DNA from: Paraescarpia echinospica
Taxonomy: Eukaryota; Annelida; Polychaeta; Sabellida; Siboglinidae
Direction: 5' to 3'
Assembly: GCA_020002185.1 (NCBI GenBank)
Contig: CM034534.1
Location: forward strand, 32,780,049-32,844,048
Length of the DNA: 64,000 bases
Part shown: positions 60,122-64,000 of the stretch, piece by piece
Numbering within the stretch: the stretch's first letter is position 1
Layout: the number at the start of each line of letters is the position of its first letter
Translations under genes and position numbers: made by a program
The notes under the pieces: generated by a model
Seen by the model: only the letters and a program-made list of their open reading frames with translations
Database searches by the model: none
What the model was told of the DNA's origin: nothing

Positions 60122-61121
60122 NNNNNNNNNNNNNNNNNNNNNNNNNNNNNNNNNNNNNNNNNNNNNNNNNNNNNNNNNNNNNNNNNNNNNNNNNNNNNNN
60201 NNNNNNNNNNNNNNNNNNNNNNNNNNNNNNNNNNNNNNNNNNNNNNNNNNNNNNNNNNNNNNNNNNNNNNNNNNNNNNNNNNNNNNNNNNNNNNNNNNNN
60301 NNNNNNNNNNNNNNNNNNNNNNNNNNNNNNNNNNNNNNNNNNNNNNNNNNNNNNNNNNNNNNNNNNNNNNNNNNNNNNNNNNNNNNNNNNNNNNNNNNNN
60401 NNNNNNNNNNNNNNNNNNNNNNNNNNNNNNNNNNNNNNNNNNNNNNNNNNNNNNNNNNNNNNNNNNNNNNNNNNNNNNNNNNNNNNNNNNNNNNNNNNNN
60501 NNNNNNNNNNNNNNNNNNNNNNNNNNNNNNNNNNNNNNNNNNNNNNNNNNNNNNNNNNNNNNNNNNNNNNNNNNNNNNNNNNNNNNNNNNNNNNNNNNNN
60601 NNNNNNNNNNNNNNNNNNNNNNNNNNNNNNNNNNNNNNNNNNNNNNNNNNNNNNNNNNNNNNNNNNNNNNNNNNNNNNNNNNNNNNNNNNNNNNNNNNNN
60701 NNNNNNNNNNNNNNNNNNNNNNNNNNNNNNNNNNNNNNNNNNNNNNNNNNNNNNNNNNNNNNNNNNNNNNNNNNNNNNNNNNNNNNNNNNNNNNNNNNNN
60801 NNNNNNNNNNNNNNNNNNNNNNNNNNNNNNNNNNNNNNNNNNNNNNNNNNNNNNNNNNNNNNNNNNNNNNNNNNNNNNNNNNNNNNNNNNNNNNNNNNNN
60901 NNNNNNNNNNNNNNNNNNNNNNNNNNNNNNNNNNNNNNNNNNNNNNNNNNNNNNNNNNNNNNNNNNNNNNNNNNNNNNNNNNNNNNNNNNNNNNNNNNNN
61001 NNNNNNNNNNNNNNNNNNNNNNNNNNNNNNNNNNNNNNNNNNNNNNNNNNNNNNNNNNNNNNNNNNNNNNNNNNNNNNNNNNNNNNNNNNNNNNNNNNNN
61101 NNNNNNNNNNNNNNNNNNNNN
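60122..61121. other. Assembly gap, exactly 1000 N
   Basis: A run of precisely 1000 unknown bases, the conventional size for a gap of unknown length. The right edge resumes inside the same 124-bp LTR array found at 52300-52890, so the gap probably reflects an unresolved tandem repeat. It hides the gag start, primer-binding site and 5' LTR of copy A. Confidence 0.97.
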
Positions 61122-61682
61122 GAGATAATCTAAATGTCCGAACAATAAGTCAGACGGCGGCGGCCTATATACAGCAACCGAATTATAGGTGTCAGAACGA
61201 TAAGTCAGACGGCGGCGGCTTATATACAGCAACCGAGTTACTCATGCACCGAGTCGGCGAATAACTGATTGTACTGCGAGAGTCTGAGTACTTCTCGCAG
61301 GGCGCTCGGTGACAGTGCTTCACGAGAAACGTTCCTCCGGCAGTGTGCCCCAGTAGTCGCCACGATTATCCACAAATCCCCATTATTTATACTGCTAAAA
61401 CCATAGCCTTGGGTGAGATGCTGACCCTTTAGTTATGTCATTCCCAAAGTCTACGGGTCTCTAGAAATCTTGTCAGGGTGCCAGTGAACTTATAGTAACC
61501 TTCTGAACAAAGGTCCTCTGTATAGGGCTCTCGCCTCCCTAAAACCAGATGGCCTCAAATGTAAAAAAATCCCCCACCCCAGCTATAGTCATTTGCATAT
61601 AAATTGGCTTTTCGGAGCCTGTACAACATCCAACAATTAAGAAGATTGATACCATGTGCGTTATCATTCTAAATTCTCTACA
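61122..61682 (-). repeat. 3' LTR of Gypsy copy B (partial)
   Basis: Nearly identical to 52790-53335, including the last array unit and the TG end after a polypurine tract (61682). The left part is lost in the gap. It may be the same LTR that serves as the 5' LTR of copy A. Confidence 0.7.
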
Positions 61683-61920
61683 CTACCCCCACGCCATTTA
61701 AAATTTCGTCCCGAAATCGTAATAGATAACATACATGCAACAATAGATAACACACATGCAACAATAGATAACACATGTGCAACATACAATATACAGCTTT
61801 CAATAGTTCTGCTGAAATAAAACAGTCGATAATCATCAATAGTTCAAAGTTCTGAAAAGGCAAATATGTAATGACGGTCGAGGTCTAGGTTGTAAAATGT
61901 TCCACGTTTTTATAAAATGT

Positions 61921-62667
61921 TCACGTCTGTGTGGCGACGGCTTCCGTTTCCCTTGCAGTCGGGGGTGGCACCCACGTTTGCGTTAGTTGGTACCTTGTCC
62001 CGTCGGGGAGGATCGCTGTCTCAGTGTAGATGACGGCCGCGGTGCGAGTGCGGGTGACGGCCAGTTCGACGGGTCGCCGTCGAGCTCTCCGACGATACGT
62101 CCGTAGGTGTGCAGCGATAGCGCCTGACGACGTCACCGACGGCGCCCCCAGAAAGTGGAGCCGGGGATCAGGCAGCTCGTCTCGGTAGCGCACCGAGGCA
62201 TCGATCGAGGCGATCTTTATCCGTGCGAAGGCGGGGCGGCCCTTGCTCCGCGTCGCATCATCGACTACATCGTGGTTTTCCCCCTCTCCCGGGAATAGTT
62301 CCGGCAGCCCCGGCACGACCCGAGGGGGGGTCAGTGGTGGCAGCCTCGGATCAGCGTCCGGTTCAGCCTCGCTGCTTCTGTCGCTGCTCTCGCTGGCGCT
62401 GTCACTGTCACTGCTGCTGCCGCTGGTGTTGTCGCTGTCACCGGTCGACGGGAGACGGGGCCGGCAAACCAGCACCGTCTCGTTCGTGGTGAGGCCAGTG
62501 GTTACAACAGGTCCTCGCTGCTGGCGTCTGGCTTTCAGGGCCGCGATTCCACAGGCGCGGTCCTCTTCGCTCCCGTGCGCCAGCAGTAGGTGGCGTTGCA
62601 GCAGTTTCGGTGACCGGAATCTGGCCGGGCACATGTCGCAGATGCTGAGCATTGCAGCGGGCGGCAT
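61921..62667 (-). CDS. Extra C2H2 zinc-finger ORF, Gypsy copy B
   Basis: Same 248-codon frame as 53575-54321, with an identical finger (C10, C13, H26, H31). The two residue changes I see are Asp to Gly in the acidic tract and Pro to Arg after GRPAFA. Keeping the frame open in both copies suggests either selection before insertion or a very recent duplication. Confidence 0.7.
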   Translation of the reverse strand: MPPAAMLSICDMCPARFRSPKLLQRHLLLAHGSEEDRACGIAALKARRQQRGPVVTTGLTTNETVLVCRPRLPSTGDSDNTSGSSSDSDSASESSDRSSEAEPDADPRLPPLTPPRVVPGLPELFPGEGENHDVVDDATRSKGRPAFARIKIASIDASVRYRDELPDPRLHFLGAPSVTSSGAIAAHLRTYRRRARRRPVELAVTRTRTAAVIYTETAILPDGTRYQLTQTWVPPPTARETEAVATQT

Positions 62668-62726
62668 TCTGCAATTAAGATTCCTATTTTTAGACGACTA
62701 CATACTACTGTTCTACAATTATCAGT

Positions 62727-64000
62727 TCATTGCTCCCACCCAAATCTCCTGGGTGGTTGACGGAGCCGTTTCCCTCTTCTCTCTATGTAACTAGCCAAGG
62801 GGACCTCAGGGCATGTCCCTGCCGGTGTCTCCTCCCCTTCTACTACCCCCACTTCACTGTCTGACGCCGGGTCGTCTAAGCGCGGCCTGGAGGTAAGCTC
62901 CTCATCTGGCTCTGAGAGCAGCCAGTTGGGGGGCGTATCTGAGCCGCAATAACTCTTCAGGTCATCCATGTGGACCGTTATGGGTTTTGACCTGGAAGAA
63001 CGCTGAATTGTGTACGTCACTTCCCCAGGGTGGCTGGTAACAAGGTATGGCCCCGTGTAGGGGAATGCCAGTTTGTTCTGCCCTTGTGATGGAGGGTAGA
63101 ACCTTAGTACCCAGTCCCCTACTTTAAACATGCGGTCTTTGGCGCGTTTATCATAATAGCGTTTCTGCCTACTTGCGGCTTTCTCGAGATAACTTCGAGC
63201 TAGCTCGAAATTGTGTTGCATCGCATTTCGTAGCCACTCGGCGTACTCTGTTTGACAGCAGTATTCGCCCAGTTGGTCTGGTGGTGTAAGCATGAGGTCG
63301 ATTGGGAAAGTGATCTCCCTGCCCAACATGAGTCGGTTTGGGCTCGACCCCGTACTTTGGTGGATGGTGGCTCGATACGCGCACATGACATATGGCAGAT
63401 GGTCGTCCCAATCCCCCGGATTATCCGCCGATAGCTTCGATAGCATAGCTAAAATCGTCCGATTTAGGCGTTCGACCAAGCCATCGGATTGTGGACGATA
63501 TGGGGCGGTACGTGTCTGCTGAATGTCCAGTAATGCGTACAATTCCTTCATCAAATCTGATTGGAATTCACGCCCTTGATCAGAGTGAATTACACGAGGT
63601 GTACCGTATCTTAGAAACACTTCGGTGACAAGAGTGTCTGCCACGGTGATGGCTTTGTGGTCTGGCAGGGCAAATGCTTCGGTCCACTTCGTAAAGTAGT
63701 CCGATACGACAAGGATGCAAGTATTTCCGGCCTGTGACTCGACTGGCAGACTAAGAATGTCCATTGATATGCGCTCGAGCGGAGATCCCACAGGATCTTG
63801 TCTCAGAGCTGCCCGACCACGTACGTTACGGAACTGACACGGACGACACTCGTGACACCACCTAGTCACATCTGCCAGAATGTCTGCCCACCAAAACCTA
63901 AGTTTGACATTAAACAAGGTTTTCTTCACTCCAAAATGCCCCGCCATTCTATTCTGATGGATGTGTTTAAACAACACATCCCTGATCTCTTTCGGAGCCA
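62727..64000 (-). CDS. Gypsy pol C-terminal part (integrase), copy B
   Basis: Open from the window edge to the stop at 62727: the His/Cys zinc region, the two Asp motifs (MDILSLPVES; HSDQGREFQSD), the Glu motif (PQSDGLVERLN) and the GPY/F-type tail. It lacks the stop found at 55217-55215 in copy A. Other differences from copy A are few (for example ERIS/ERIA, REIT/REVT, LMLT/LMFT). The upstream domains lie outside the window. Confidence 0.85.
   Translation of the reverse strand, partial: APKEIRDVLFKHIHQNRMAGHFGVKKTLFNVKLRFWWADILADVTRWCHECRPCQFRNVRGRAALRQDPVGSPLERISMDILSLPVESQAGNTCILVVSDYFTKWTEAFALPDHKAITVADTLVTEVFLRYGTPRVIHSDQGREFQSDLMKELYALLDIQQTRTAPYRPQSDGLVERLNRTILAMLSKLSADNPGDWDDHLPYVMCAYRATIHQSTGSSPNRLMLGREITFPIDLMLTPPDQLGEYCCQTEYAEWLRNAMQHNFELARSYLEKAASRQKRYYDKRAKDRMFKVGDWVLRFYPPSQGQNKLAFPYTGPYLVTSHPGEVTYTIQRSSRSKPITVHMDDLKSYCGSDTPPNWLLSEPDEELTSRPRLDDPASDSEVGVVEGEETPAGTCPEVPLASYIERRGKRLRQPPRRFGWEQ

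Noticed and set aside
59985..61232. Long frames on both strands across 60122-61121
   Set aside because: They consist mainly of unknown bases in the assembly gap.

Overview
The window is nuclear DNA of an invertebrate animal. It is AT-rich, its genes have many introns with GT-AG borders, and it is crowded with minisatellites and with non-LTR, LTR and DNA transposons. The host genes (a TNIP/ABIN-type ubiquitin-binding coiled-coil protein and a heparan-sulfate-sulfotransferase-like protein) are animal families. The species cannot be named from the sequence; a marine deuterostome or lophotrochozoan would fit. All calls come from reading translations, motifs and splice borders by eye, with no database search.

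Layout. (1) 50-12917, minus strand: a TNIP/ABIN/NEMO-like gene with seven coding exons, all joined in phase 0, carrying a UBAN motif and a C-terminal C2HC zinc finger. A 1.8 kb minisatellite fills its last intron. (2) 13-23.4 kb: a repeat field with AGACGTC arrays, two CR1/Rex1-like LINEs, an RTE-like fragment and a 38-bp perfect palindrome. (3) 23820-35055: 'element I', a two-gene unit bounded by inverted ends inside TTAA sites. (4) 35214-36122: an intronless HS3ST-like sulfotransferase. (5) 36715-51029: 'element II', a second two-gene unit with a perfect 13-bp inverted terminus inside TTAA. (6) 51.0-52.3 kb: low-complexity DNA. (7) 52.3 kb to the end: two head-to-tail copies of a Gypsy-type LTR retrotransposon on the minus strand, separated by exactly 1000 N, each with an extra C2H2 zinc-finger ORF after pol.

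Main discovery. Elements I and II have the same architecture. A multi-exon plus-strand gene encodes a DDE-transposase-like protein (motifs GDxRNDSPGH, TDAH, DIWHxSKN, HTGxLExFHxHxLMYA, and a proline-rich C-terminus). A convergent minus-strand gene of three or four phase-0 exons encodes a small protein matching the cysteine-rich intracellular 'ballast' domain of the P2X7 receptor (WCxCGxC, ERLCC, RHxAY, HGxLG, VIPSC, FPxxxGxYxGF). Both units are bounded by inverted repeats next to TTAA, the target duplication of Kolobok and piggyBac superfamilies. I infer a TTAA-type DNA transposon that carries a ballast-domain gene. Both copies are decayed (stops, frameshifts, an exon-disrupting minisatellite). 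The right end of a third copy abuts element I.

The sulfotransferase starts 159 bp beyond the right end of element I. It has lost the three residues that correspond to the Glu-x-His-x-x-Asp active-site motif of 3-O-sulfotransferases, while keeping the PAPS-binding motifs.
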